Of a stretch of DNA of 64,000 bases, positions 11,634 to 20,869 are shown one piece after another. Numbering within the stretch: position 1 is the stretch's first letter; each line of letters starts with the position of its first letter. Under the pieces are notes generated by a model. It was not told the origin of the DNA. It searched no databases and worked only from the letters and a program-made list of their open reading frames with translations. The position numbers and the translations under genes were made by a program. Source of the DNA: Leptobrachium leishanense (Eukaryota > Chordata > Amphibia > Anura > Megophryidae); NCBI GenBank assembly GCA_009667805.1, contig CM019067.1:69644997-69708996 (forward strand). The letters are read 5' to 3'.

Positions 11634-13635
11634 AGAAACATAGAAACATAGAAACATAGAAAGATGTCGGCAGATAAGAACCTTTCGGCCCATCTAGTCT
11701 GCCCAATTACATGGATACTTTACCTGGATTTATCTTTTGTTTAGGATAGCCTTATGCCTATCCCATGCTTGCTTAAATTCAATTACTGTTTTGGCCTCTA
11801 CCACTTCAACTGGAAGACTGTTCCATGTATCCACCACCCTCTCAGTAAAATAATGCTTCCTGATGTTACTTTTAAACCTTTGCCCCTCTAATCTAAGACT
11901 ATGTCCTCTTGTTTTGCTACTTTGTCCCTTTTAAATATACTCCCTTCCTCTACCTTGTGGATTCCCTTTACATATTTAAATGTTTCTATCATATCTCCTC
12001 TGTCTCGTCTTTTTTCCAAGCTGTACATGTTAAGATCATTAAGCCTTTCCTGGTAACTTTTCTCCTTCAAGCCGTACACCATTTTAGTAGCCCTTCTCTG
12101 AACTCTCTCTAAGATGTCTATATCCTTCTGGAGATACGGTCTCCAGTACTGCACACAGTACTCCAAGTGAGGTCTCACCAGTGCTCTGTACAGTGGCATG
12201 AGCACTTCCCTTTTCCTACTGCTAATACCTCTCCCTACACAACCAAGCATTCTGCTAGCATTTCCTGCTGCTCTATTACATTGACTACTTACCCTTAGAT
12301 CCTCTGAAATAATAACCCCTAAATCCCTTTCCTCAGATGTTGAGGTTAGGACTGTATCAAATATTCTATATTCAGCCCTTGGGTTTTTACGTCCCAGGTG
12401 CATTATCTTGCACTTATCCACATTAAAACTCAATTGCCACAGCTCCGACCATTTTTTTAGTTTACCTAAATCATTTGTCATTTGGCTGATCCCTCCAGGA
12501 ACGTCAACCCTGTTGCAAATCTTTGTGTCATCAGCAAAAAGACATACTTTTCCATTAATACCTTCTGCAATATCACTAATAAAAATATTAAATAGAATGG
12601 GTCCAAGTACTGACCCCTGAGGTACCCCACTGGTAACAAGACCTTGCGCCGAATAAACTCCATTTACCACAACCCTCTGTTGCCTGTCACTCAGCCACTG
12701 CCTAATCCATTCAACAATATTGGAATCCAAGCTCAAAGATTGCAATTTATTGATAAGCCTTCTATGCGGAACAGTATCAAAAGCCTTACTGAAATCTAAA
12801 TAAGCAATGTCTACTGCACCACCTGTGTCTATTATTTTTGTTACCCAATCAAAAAAATCAATAAGATTAGTTTGGCATGATCTCCCTGAGGTAAACCCAT
12901 GTTGTTTCTGATCCTGTAATCTATGTGTTTTTAGATGTTCAACAATCCTTTCCTTTAACATGGTTTCCATTAATTTCCCCACTACTGACGTAAGACTAAC
13001 TGGCCTATAGTTCCCAGATTCCTCCCTACTACCCTTCTTGTGAATGGGCACAACATTGCTAATTTCCAGTCTTCTGGGACGACTCCCGTTAGCAAGGATT
13101 GGTTAAATAAATCTGTTAACGGTTTTGCTATTACATCACTGAGCTCTTTTAATAATTTAGGGTGGATCCCATCAGGCCCCATTGATTTATTTGTCTTTAC
13201 TTTAGACAGCTGCTGTAGAACCTCCTCCTCTGTAAACTGATATGTAATTGTCTCGTTAGTGTTTCCTCCTAACTGAGGTCCCTTTCCTTCCTTTTCTTCT
13301 GCAAAGACTGAACAAAAATATTCATTGAGGCAGTCAGCGAGACTTTTATCCTCTTCTACATACCTTCCTTCCTTTGTTTTTAATCTAACTAATCCTTGTT
13401 TTACTTTTCTTTTCTCGTTTATGTATCTAAAAAATGTTTTGTCCCCCTTTTTTACTGACTGAGCTATTTTCTCTTCTGCGTGTGCTTTGGAAGCTCTTAT
13501 AAATTGCTTTGCCTCTTTCTGCCTAATCTTATAGGTTTGCCTATCTTCTTCACTCTGAGTTGTTTTATAATTATTGAATGCTGTCTTTTTGTTCTTCACT
13601 ATTTTGGCCACTTCTGCAGAGTACCACAGTGGTTT
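11634..13635 (-). mobile_element. Minus-strand L2-clade LINE, 5'-truncated
   Basis: The 3' end is at 11634, with a microsatellite tail of 8-nt CTATGTTT units (on the plus strand, gaaacatagaaacatag). The truncated 5' end is at 13635. It is inserted head-on into another copy of the same family: on either side the plus-strand copy reads ...ggcaaaggttta and then aaagtaacatcagg. It carries RT but no endonuclease domain, so it is a typical 5'-truncated insertion. The 3' UTR is 11634-11887. Confidence 0.85.
11888..13635 (-). pseudogene. L2 ORF2 reverse transcriptase, one frameshift
   Basis: This is the reverse-transcriptase part of an L2-type ORF2. Upstream of the break, the frame 13635-12982 carries the pre-RT region and NKSMGPDGIHPKLLKEL. 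Near 13045 the frame shifts, and 13051-11888 continues with GNYRPVSLTSVVGKLME, HGFTSGRSCQTNL, AYLDFSKAFDTVPHRRL, VPQGSVLGPILFNIFISD, the catalytic FADDTK, and LVRPHLEYCVQYWRPY near the C-terminus. One frameshift near 13045 and another near the C-terminus are the visible lesions. It also serves as the better reference for the broken plus-strand copy. Confidence 0.88.
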
Positions 13636-13792
13636 AAAAGTAACATCAGGAAGCGGGGGCGTGGTCTGACCGCGGAGAGAGCTGGCTGTGTGAGAGCAGA
13701 GCTCCGTCAAAGGGGACACTGAATCAACGGATATCTTAAGCGATTGTACCCCACAAAGTCTCTATCAGGCAGGAGAAGGTCGGGTGCACGCG

Positions 13793-14749
13793 ATGGCAAC
13801 ACAAAAAGCCTCAAAAAAGACGACAAAGGCAGAGTTTTTTACACCGCGGGGAGTGAAACTGAAGGAAGGCCTGAGCACTCAAGATGGCGGCGGCTCTACA
13901 CAGACATCGCCGGGAGCGGAGGCAGACCCAGGACTGGCCCAGCAAGGTATGGAGGCCTTTGCCACACGCATAGAGGGCTTAATTACCTCTCTCTCGGACA
14001 GATTGACCTCCCATTTAGACTCAGTAGCGGCGGATATTAAGAGAGAGATCCGGGAAATTGGAGACCGCACCGATAAATTAGAGGAGAAGATGGCGGAGCA
14101 GGCTGGAGCACACAATGAGATGGCGGGGAGAGTTGAGGATCTGGAGGAACAATTGAAGGGGGCATTATTGAAACTGGCAGACATAGAAGACAGATCGAGG
14201 CGTCACAATCTAAAGATACGAGGTGTGCCAGACTCGGTGACCCCACAAGCCCTGTCGCAATATGTGACCGATATCCTACAACACCTTTTGCCTGACGCCA
14301 CTCTAGACTCCCTCCTCTTTGACAGGATCCACCGGTTGCCAAAACCCCCCTCGGCGCCTGAGAGATCCCCGAGAGATGTCTTACTTAGGCTCCATTACTT
14401 TAAACCGCGAGAAGATGTGCTTCGGGCCTTGCGTACTCCTGATGTTCTTAAACCAGAGTATGAACATATTTCTATTTTTCCCGACTTGTCCAAGGCTACA
14501 CTACAACACCGGAGGAATTTCCGCCCGGTGACAGAGGCTCTGCGGGCGAATGGCGTGTCTTACAGATGGGGCTTTCCGGTCAAGTTATTGGTGGTCAGAA
14601 ACGGAACCTTCCACGCAATCACCTCGGTGGAGGCCGGGACAAGGCTCCTTAAAGTATGGGGCATGGAACAACTTGGCTCCTCTTCTCCTCCTGCTCCTCT
14701 GCCACGTGGCTCCACTCAGCGTCTAGATCCGGAGTGGCGCAAAAAATGA
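13793..14749 (+). CDS. L1 ORF1 protein, RNA-binding chaperone
   Basis: This is the nucleic-acid-binding, trimer-forming partner of the L1 ribonucleoprotein, about 318 aa (human ORF1p is 338). I start at the ATG at 13793 (MATQKASKKTTKAEFF); the frame is open from a GTG three codons earlier. The order is a basic N-terminus, a coiled-coil stretch over about residues 50-135 with heptad-like leucines (IGDRTDKLEEKMAEQ, VEDLEEQLKGALLKLADIED), then the RRM-like core opening with DRSRRHNLKIRGVPD, the L1 ORF1 signature. The C-terminal domain follows (RRNFRPVTEALRANGVSYRW). The frame is intact. An L1-type rather than gag-like ORF1 argues for the L1 clade over the related Tx1 group. Confidence 0.9.
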   Translation: MATQKASKKTTKAEFFTPRGVKLKEGLSTQDGGGSTQTSPGAEADPGLAQQGMEAFATRIEGLITSLSDRLTSHLDSVAADIKREIREIGDRTDKLEEKMAEQAGAHNEMAGRVEDLEEQLKGALLKLADIEDRSRRHNLKIRGVPDSVTPQALSQYVTDILQHLLPDATLDSLLFDRIHRLPKPPSAPERSPRDVLLRLHYFKPREDVLRALRTPDVLKPEYEHISIFPDLSKATLQHRRNFRPVTEALRANGVSYRWGFPVKLLVVRNGTFHAITSVEAGTRLLKVWGMEQLGSSSPPAPLPRGSTQRLDPEWRKK

Positions 14750-15328
14750 GAGTAGAGCCCTGCCGACGCGACGGATAGGCATACAGAATCTGAAAAAAGG
14801 CGGCCTTCTCATGCGAGAAAGACAGAAGAGATCCTACTTGACGGCCTAGAGGGCCTGGGAGTTATACACTGGGCCTTGTCTGAGGGCTCCCAAGATCGAA
14901 TATGCTGCTGCAGGATCGCCCGGGGCACGATGGTCGGCCTGACAGAAGTGTGGGACACTGGTCTCCACGTCTGGAGGGGTTAGCTTCATGGACAGGTGTT
15001 CCCCGAAACTGGGCTCACCTGGCTCTCTCACCATTTGCTTTGTTGGTTTTTTTATATATCCTCTTTTTTCTTTTTTTATATTGCGGTCCTTTTTACCTCC
15101 GCAGGCCTAGAGGTTTCCCCATCTTCCTCCTCCCGCGAGGGGCTAGAGAAGGTCCCCCATATTTTGGGGCTTCTCGCTGGAGATGTTTTTGATTAAGAAT
15201 GTACATAGTTCCCAGGTGTATACCTGGATTGGGTGTTGTTTTTGTTCTTGTTTTTATGTGTTGCCACCTCTTCGCTACTTGAGAATAGGAAAAAAAAGTG
15301 TACTTTCCACATACTGTTATTATGCGCA
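14750..15328 (+). other. L1-B inter-ORF region
   Basis: A 579-bp gap separates ORF1 and ORF2, longer than in mammalian L1. It holds a T-rich run (about 15045-15085) and no conserved frame. It may carry the signal for ORF2 re-initiation, but nothing visible proves that. Confidence 0.5.
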
Positions 15329-16342
15329 ATGTTGAAGATACTCTCATATAATGTTAAGGGGCTGAACGCTCCTGTTAAGCGTCATTCTTTGGAGGTGGAA
15401 GTGTTGAGGCTGAAGGCGGAGGTGGTCTGCCTGCAGGAAACTCATTTTAAACGCCTTGCTCACCCGTTGCTGAGGCTGCGCAACTTCACTACGCAGTACC
15501 ACGCTACGGGCCCTACCAGAGCAAGAGGAGTGTCGATTTTAATTAGATCTAATGTAGTATTCCAATTGCATAGAAAGATTTCGGATCCGCAGGGTCGTTA
15601 TCTCATTCTGATCTGTTCGCTGAATCACAAAACTTATACGCTGGTTAATGTATACTCACCTAACACTGAACAACTTTCTTTTATATCTGGAGTTTTAAAC
15701 AGGGTGTCCCTTGTAGCGGCTGGTGTGTTGTTGATCTGTGGCGATCTCAATTACAGTATAGATCCTGCGAGAGATGTTCAATCCCCTAAGATCCCTATAC
15801 CGACTAAGCGCAGTATCAGACAGGGACAGAAACTGAGGGACCTGTTCTCTTCTCATGGCTTATACGATGTATGGCGTTTATGGCACCCGGGTGACTCGGA
15901 GTTTACGTTCCACTCGAAGGTACACAATATGTATAGCAGGTTGGATTATTTCTTGTTACAAGGCTCCTCTCTACCACTGATTCTGCACTGCGAGATATTG
16001 GATATCACGTGGTCAGATCACGCGCCGATCCTTTTGACAGTTGGGGAGGGAAGGGAGGGGGGAGCGGGGAAGTCTACGTGGCGGTTTAACGACTCCATTT
16101 TGTCGGACCCAGGGGCTATGGCCGAAATAGAACAGACCCTGAAGGAATATTTCGTGCTCAATCACACTCCAGGGACCACGCCGGAAATACTATGGCAAGC
16201 GCATAAGGCTGTCCTGCGAGGCGTGTGTCTTAAATGGGCTTCTCGTTTAAACAAAGCCCGTCAGGCTGATAGACTCTCAATATTGTCACAAATCCATATA
16301 GCTGCGCAGGCGAATAGCTCTGACCCACTCCGGTACACCTGA
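15329..16342 (+). CDS. L1 ORF2 N-terminal part: endonuclease
   Basis: This is the AP-type endonuclease that nicks the insertion site. I start at the ATG at 15329 because MLKILSYNVKGLN is the standard start of the domain; the 32 codons upstream are hydrophobic and have no family support. Catalytic residues are visible: Asn in SYNVKGLN, Glu in CLQETHF, Asp/Asn in ICGDLNYS, Arg/Asp in MYSRLDYFL and the final WSDHAP. The frame stops at TGA 16340-16342 and coding sense continues in another frame from about 16351, so one small indel separates endonuclease from RT. All catalytic positions are present. Confidence 0.9.
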   Translation: MLKILSYNVKGLNAPVKRHSLEVEVLRLKAEVVCLQETHFKRLAHPLLRLRNFTTQYHATGPTRARGVSILIRSNVVFQLHRKISDPQGRYLILICSLNHKTYTLVNVYSPNTEQLSFISGVLNRVSLVAAGVLLICGDLNYSIDPARDVQSPKIPIPTKRSIRQGQKLRDLFSSHGLYDVWRLWHPGDSEFTFHSKVHNMYSRLDYFLLQGSSLPLILHCEILDITWSDHAPILLTVGEGREGGAGKSTWRFNDSILSDPGAMAEIEQTLKEYFVLNHTPGTTPEILWQAHKAVLRGVCLKWASRLNKARQADRLSILSQIHIAAQANSSDPLRYT

Positions 16343-16350
16343 CAACACTT

Positions 16351-19164
16351 TTGGAGGCGCAGGCGCGACTGTCAGACTGGAATTACAAGGCCCTTCTCTT
16401 TTCCCAGCGTAGATTAAAGGCACGATATTACGCATTTAGGGACCGTCCAGGACGGCTCTTGGCCCGCTACCTTAGGCCCATGGTGGCGAATTCTAGAATC
16501 TCTCACCTGGTGATAGACTCCGGAAGGAGGACGGTGTATAAGCCACTAGAGATAGGGAATGCCCTGGCCACCTACTATGGGGAACTGTACAATTTACAGC
16601 CTGATCCACTCCTTCCTTCTTCTTGTGAGGATCGGGTGGATCGGTATCTATCGGACCTCCATCTTCCTTCCCTAACCCCCACTCAGAGGGACGGACTGAT
16701 GTCTCCCTTCACGGAACTAGAGATAGCTACGACTATACAATCCCTTCCATCCCATAAATCCCCAGGCCCGGATGGGTTCACGGACACGTACTATAAGAAG
16801 TTTTCTGCTCTGTTGACTCCCCACCTTTTATCGCTTTTCGTCTCTGCTGCGGAGGAGGGTAGATTTCCTGAGGACATGCTACGCACCACTATTGTTCCCC
16901 TCCCTAAGCCAGGCAAATCCCCTACTTCGTGTCCAAACTTTAGGCCAATCTCTTTATTAAATGTTGATGTCAAAATCTATGCCAAAATACTAGCGAATAG
17001 GGTAGCGGATCTACTGCCTCAGCTGATTTGCTCAGACCAGGTTGGGTTTATTAGGGGGAGGCAGGGGCCGCACAATACTAAGAAACTGATAGACTTAATC
17101 CAAGTGATTCAGACTTACCGTATCCCGAGTGTACTGTTGGCGCTAGACGCTGAAAAAGCGTTTGACAGGGTGGACTGGATGTTTTTACGGAAAGTGTTGC
17201 TGAAGTTTGGCTTTCCGGTCTCGGTGCTGCAAAGTATTTTTGCGCTTTATGCTTCTCCGACGGCGTCGGTTTTAACGGCGGGTTTTTTATCGGATCAGAT
17301 TAAAATCAGTAACGGGACCAGACAGGGGTGTCCCCTATCCCCCTTATTGTACGCTTTAGTAATAGAACCACTGGCGCAGAGAATACGACAGGATGATGGG
17401 GTGGCGGGGATTATGGTGGGCCCGACTACATATAAAATAGGGCTTTTTGCGGATGACATTTTACTGACTATTACGGAACCTACAGAATCCTTACCAAGAC
17501 TTAGAGAAATCCTGACGGAATATAGCGAGGTATCATATCATAAAATCAATCTGCCTAAGTCTCAGGCATTATCTATTAATGTCCCTAACAGTACAAGGAA
17601 ATCGTTAATGCAGCTTTTTAAGTTTGAGTGGCGGGAGGACTATTTGCAATACCTAGGGGTAAAAATTCCTAAATCTCCTGACCAACTATTCGACCTCAAC
17701 TACAAACCATTTTTATCTCATGTCAGACAGCTTCTGTTTAAATGGAAAAAAACATCTTTATCGTGGATAGGCAGAATGGCCGCTATTAAAATGTCACTAT
17801 TGCCCAAACTCTTATACTATTTTCGGACCATCCCGATCCGCTTACCTAAATCATACATTGAAGAGGTTCAGTCTCTTTTGAACTGCTATGTATGGAACGG
17901 CAAACGTCCTAGGGTCCCCACCAGGCTGCTCAACCTCCCCATACGGAGAGGAGGACTGGCTATGCCTAATGTACACATATATCATAGAGCTGCGGTACTG
18001 GCGTCCCTGGCGGAGTACTTCCACTCCCCGCGCCCTCCACAATGGACAGCCATAGAACAGTCTTTTGCGAAACAATATCTAATAACGACTGTAATGTGGC
18101 TCACACGCCGCCAGAGACCTCCCTTACCTGAGTTACTGCCGATAACTAGATGGTACCTGCATGTTTGGGACTTGAGCCGTGCCCTCCTTTTAAATACCAC
18201 CTCCCTTTCGCTAGCGACCCCTATAGAGGTATTGACGCATTGGATAACAGATTTTGACAGTGTTAGGTGGACCTCCAAGGGGATTGGACATCTCCATCAA
18301 TTGATATCGGGAGGCAACATGATGACCTTTGAAATGCTTAAACAGCGCTATAAGTTAACGGAGACCTGGAGGCTGTCTTATTATCAGATAGCGTCTGTAA
18401 TACGTAGACCGGGTGTGAGTTTATCACCTACCCTGCCTCAGATTCCCTTGTCGCCATTTGCGAGCTTTGTGGTGAAACCAAGCACAAAAGTGAAACTCCT
18501 TTCCGTATGCTATGAAGCATTGAATGTTCCATCTTTAGACCATATCTGGTCCTTCCAATCGGCTTGGGAGGGGGAGATGGGCATGCGGATACCTTCTCAG
18601 GCTTGGGAGGGGGCGTTCAGTCTGGACAGGGGGGCATATCGGTGCGCTTCCTTGATGGAGGTTAGGAGAAAAGTATTGTACCGCTGGTACCTGGTACCGG
18701 CGAGGGAATGTCATATGAATAAATCGGTTTCATCAATATGTTGGCGCTGCCTCCTATTAAAGGGTACCATGGCTCATGTATGGTGGGATTGCGTTACATT
18801 GGAGCCATTATGGAGGGGAGTTTCAGGTCTGGTGGAAAAGGCAACGGGACTAATATTACCATTCGCTCTTGCGGATTACTTATTGGGGGTTTCAATGGTT
18901 CGGATGGGCAAATTGCAAAGGAAACTTTTCTGTGTAATAACTTCTAGCACCATGTTACTGATAGCACGTAGATGGAAGCAAACGGGGGTTCCCACAGTCC
19001 GAGACGTGCGAGATATGGTGAATAATGTAAGAGATTATGAGCTGATGGCTAGACATATATATGATTTCCCGCAACCGGAAAAAGATCATTGGACCCTCTG
19101 GGATTCCATGTTAGCTGCGGAGTGTACCGCAGCCTCAGGATTACCGGCCCAGAGAGGATCCTAA
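16351..19164 (+). CDS. L1 ORF2 C-terminal part: reverse transcriptase and Cys domain
   Basis: This continues ORF2 after the frameshift; it has no start of its own. RT blocks run in order: SHKSPGPDGFTDTYYKKF, LPKPGKSPTSCPNFRPISLL, SDQVGFIRGRQGPHN, LALDAEKAFDRVDW (first catalytic Asp), NGTRQGCPLSPLLYALV, and GLFADDILLTI with the catalytic FADD. SYHKINLPKSQAL, LQYLGVKIP and WIGRMAAIKMSLLPKLLY are thumb-side motifs typical of L1. The C-terminal cysteine motif CWRCLLLKGTMAHVWWDC is intact. The frame is uninterrupted for 938 codons. Together with 15329-16342 it gives an ORF2 of about 1,275 codons, normal for L1. Confidence 0.92.
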   Translation: MEAQARLSDWNYKALLFSQRRLKARYYAFRDRPGRLLARYLRPMVANSRISHLVIDSGRRTVYKPLEIGNALATYYGELYNLQPDPLLPSSCEDRVDRYLSDLHLPSLTPTQRDGLMSPFTELEIATTIQSLPSHKSPGPDGFTDTYYKKFSALLTPHLLSLFVSAAEEGRFPEDMLRTTIVPLPKPGKSPTSCPNFRPISLLNVDVKIYAKILANRVADLLPQLICSDQVGFIRGRQGPHNTKKLIDLIQVIQTYRIPSVLLALDAEKAFDRVDWMFLRKVLLKFGFPVSVLQSIFALYASPTASVLTAGFLSDQIKISNGTRQGCPLSPLLYALVIEPLAQRIRQDDGVAGIMVGPTTYKIGLFADDILLTITEPTESLPRLREILTEYSEVSYHKINLPKSQALSINVPNSTRKSLMQLFKFEWREDYLQYLGVKIPKSPDQLFDLNYKPFLSHVRQLLFKWKKTSLSWIGRMAAIKMSLLPKLLYYFRTIPIRLPKSYIEEVQSLLNCYVWNGKRPRVPTRLLNLPIRRGGLAMPNVHIYHRAAVLASLAEYFHSPRPPQWTAIEQSFAKQYLITTVMWLTRRQRPPLPELLPITRWYLHVWDLSRALLLNTTSLSLATPIEVLTHWITDFDSVRWTSKGIGHLHQLISGGNMMTFEMLKQRYKLTETWRLSYYQIASVIRRPGVSLSPTLPQIPLSPFASFVVKPSTKVKLLSVCYEALNVPSLDHIWSFQSAWEGEMGMRIPSQAWEGAFSLDRGAYRCASLMEVRRKVLYRWYLVPARECHMNKSVSSICWRCLLLKGTMAHVWWDCVTLEPLWRGVSGLVEKATGLILPFALADYLLGVSMVRMGKLQRKLFCVITSSTMLLIARRWKQTGVPTVRDVRDMVNNVRDYELMARHIYDFPQPEKDHWTLWDSMLAAECTAASGLPAQRGS

Positions 19165-19408
19165 CTTGCTTGGGATACAGTACCACCATGTAATAGTGGG
19201 AGCTTAGCTAGTTAAATTTTGGTATTTTTCTTCCGATGAACCACTTTTTCAATTACAAGTTGGTGGCTAATGTTTGTTTGTATTTGAATGTGTGTATTGT
19301 CCCCCTTATATGTAATTAGAAGGATTTATATACCCTGAATTTTTTCCTTTCTGTATCCCACTGTCCTTTTCGTGTTTCAAAAAATAATAAAAAACTTTTG
19401 AATTTAAA

Positions 19409-19638
19409 AAAAGTAACATCAGGAAGCATTATTTTACTGAGAGGGTGGTGGATACATGGAACAGTCTTCCAGTAGAAGTGGTAGAGGCCAAAACAGTAAT
19501 TGAATTTAAGCAGGCATGGGATAGGCATAAGGCTATCCTAAACAAAAGATATATCCAGGTAAAGTATCCATGTAATTGGGCAGACTAGATGGGCCGAAAG
19601 GTTCTTATCTGCCGACATTTTTCTATGTTTCTATGTTT
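19409..19638 (+). mobile_element. 3' end of the plus-strand L2
   Basis: Sequence resumes after L1-B with the L2 C-terminal coding end (TERVVDTWNSLPVEVVEAK, split from 11633 by the nested insertions). The 3' UTR follows, ending in the same CTATGTTT tail seen at 11634 on the other strand. The host target duplication catac follows at 19639-19643. Confidence 0.88.
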
Positions 19639-19643
19639 CATAC

Positions 19644-20391
19644 AGACCTACCCTATCCTCCTTTGAAAGCCTTTGTGCTACAGACCCCCCTCCCCCACAC
19701 CTCTCACTAATATATGCTCTTTTGATGGCCGCGGAATACCCAGACCTACCCTCTTACACTGCTAAATGGGACACTGAGACACCCCCCCCTTTGACCGAGC
19801 GCACATGGTTAGATGTCTTCCATATCACTTTCCATTCCTCTAGAGACCTGAAAGTTCAAGAGATGAATTATAAATTGCTCTCACGATGGTACCTCATACC
19901 TAATAGATTGGCATTGATGCACCCAGGTGTGTCCCCGGACTGTTGGAGGTGCGGGCTATCGAAGGGAACGTTCATTCATATCTGGTGGGCCTGCCCGTTC
20001 ATAGTACCCTACTGGCAGGTAGTGTTCACCTACGTTAAGCAAATCACCTCTCTGGAGGTCCCATTTACGCCACAAGCTGCTCCTCCATATGGTCCCCCTG
20101 TCCCCGAATAGATATATTAAGTCTATAGCGATCCACTTGTTTAAGTCAGCAAAATCTTTGATACCCCGACACTGGAGGTCACAATCGCCACCGACGATTT
20201 TTGAATGGATAGATCAGGTCAACAGCGTTAGGGAAATGGAAGAACTTCACCTCTCACTGGATAACAAATACGATATTTACTTTAAAACATGGTATTGGTG
20301 GTCTGACTTTGTCATGAAACACCGTAAAGGTAACCCGGAGGCCCTAGTCAGGTCCCTTGAACGGCGACCAGTACCCCCATATTCCTATTGA
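19644..20391 (+). pseudogene. L1-A ORF2 C-terminal fragment
   Basis: This resumes L1-A ORF2 after the nest. Joining 10604 to 19644 restores the reading QPYRPTLSSF. It includes VQEMNYKLLSRWYLIPNRL and the cysteine motif CWRCGLSKGTFIHIWWAC, a close counterpart of L1-B 18736-18792. A frameshift near 20090 moves the end to another frame (residues up to PPYSY, stop about 20391). The remaining 20392-20768 is 3' UTR with a poly-A tail. Confidence 0.85.
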
Positions 20392-20869
20392 TGGATTGAC
20401 CCTTCTGACTGCTATTGCGACTCTGGACTCACAGATGAGCGAGACCCCTAATGTGAACTTATAGAACTCACGTCCCAATTTTTGTTTTTGTACTTGTCTT
20501 TATGGTTTCTTTTTTGTTTTACTTTTCTTTTTCTTTAGAATACCTTATAATTGTTTGTATAAGCCTTTTTTTGGTTCGTTTACCTTCTTTAACATTTGCT
20601 GAGATATATGAGTAATACACGACCCTTATGTTCTCCACACAGAACGTTCTAGAGATTGTATCTCCCACATGATTACTGAACATTACTGGATTGGTTTGTT
20701 ACTTATTATTCTGTAACTGAACTGAATATGCCTTGTTTTATACCAATAAAAAACGATATTATACAAAAAAAAAGAAGATTAAGTCTTCAAGTAAACAGAA
20801 GGTGTCTTTGCATACAAAAGTTTTATTTAAAGTGTATGGATTTATATAAATAAAGTGATTTGTTGTAAG

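Larger units (their letters stand above)
13636..19427 (+). mobile_element. Full-length, recent L1-clade LINE (L1-B) with 19-bp TSD
   Basis: The element is 13655-19408. It starts gggggcgtgg and ends in an A-rich tail after an AATAAA-like signal near 19383. A perfect 19-bp target duplication, aaaagtaacatcaggaagc, flanks it (13636-13654 and 19409-19427). Layout: a 138-bp 5' UTR (13655-13792), ORF1 13793-14749, a 579-bp inter-ORF region, ORF2 from 15329 to 19164, and a roughly 240-bp 3' UTR. It landed in the plus-strand L2 immediately beside the minus-strand L2. A single frameshift in ORF2 is the only coding defect I see, so it is the youngest LINE in the window. Confidence 0.93.
7365..20783 (+). 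mobile_element. Old L1-clade LINE (L1-A), split by nested insertions
   Basis: The body is 7380-10605 plus 19644-20768. It begins ggggcgtgg, as the younger L1 at 13655 does, and ends in a poly-A run after an AATAAA near 20745. Imperfect 15-bp target duplications flank it (aaaaagtagtttaag 7365-7379, aaaaagaagattaag 20769-20783, two mismatches). ORF1 and the first part of the endonuclease are missing between about 7580 and 7595. ORF2 is broken by many frameshifts and stops. An L2, with its own nested insertions and a 180-bp duplication of L1-A, interrupts it between 10605 and 19644. The mismatched target duplication and broken frames make it clearly older than the L1 inside it. Confidence 0.85.

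Noticed and set aside
13670..13722. Extension of the L2 minus-strand protein upstream of 13635
   Set aside because: The open frame to 13719 crosses the L1-B boundary; those residues come from L1 5' UTR and the target duplication.
15233..15328. Earlier ATG for L1-B ORF2
   Set aside because: The 32 added residues are a hydrophobic T-rich translation; the endonuclease domain starts at the ATG at 15329.
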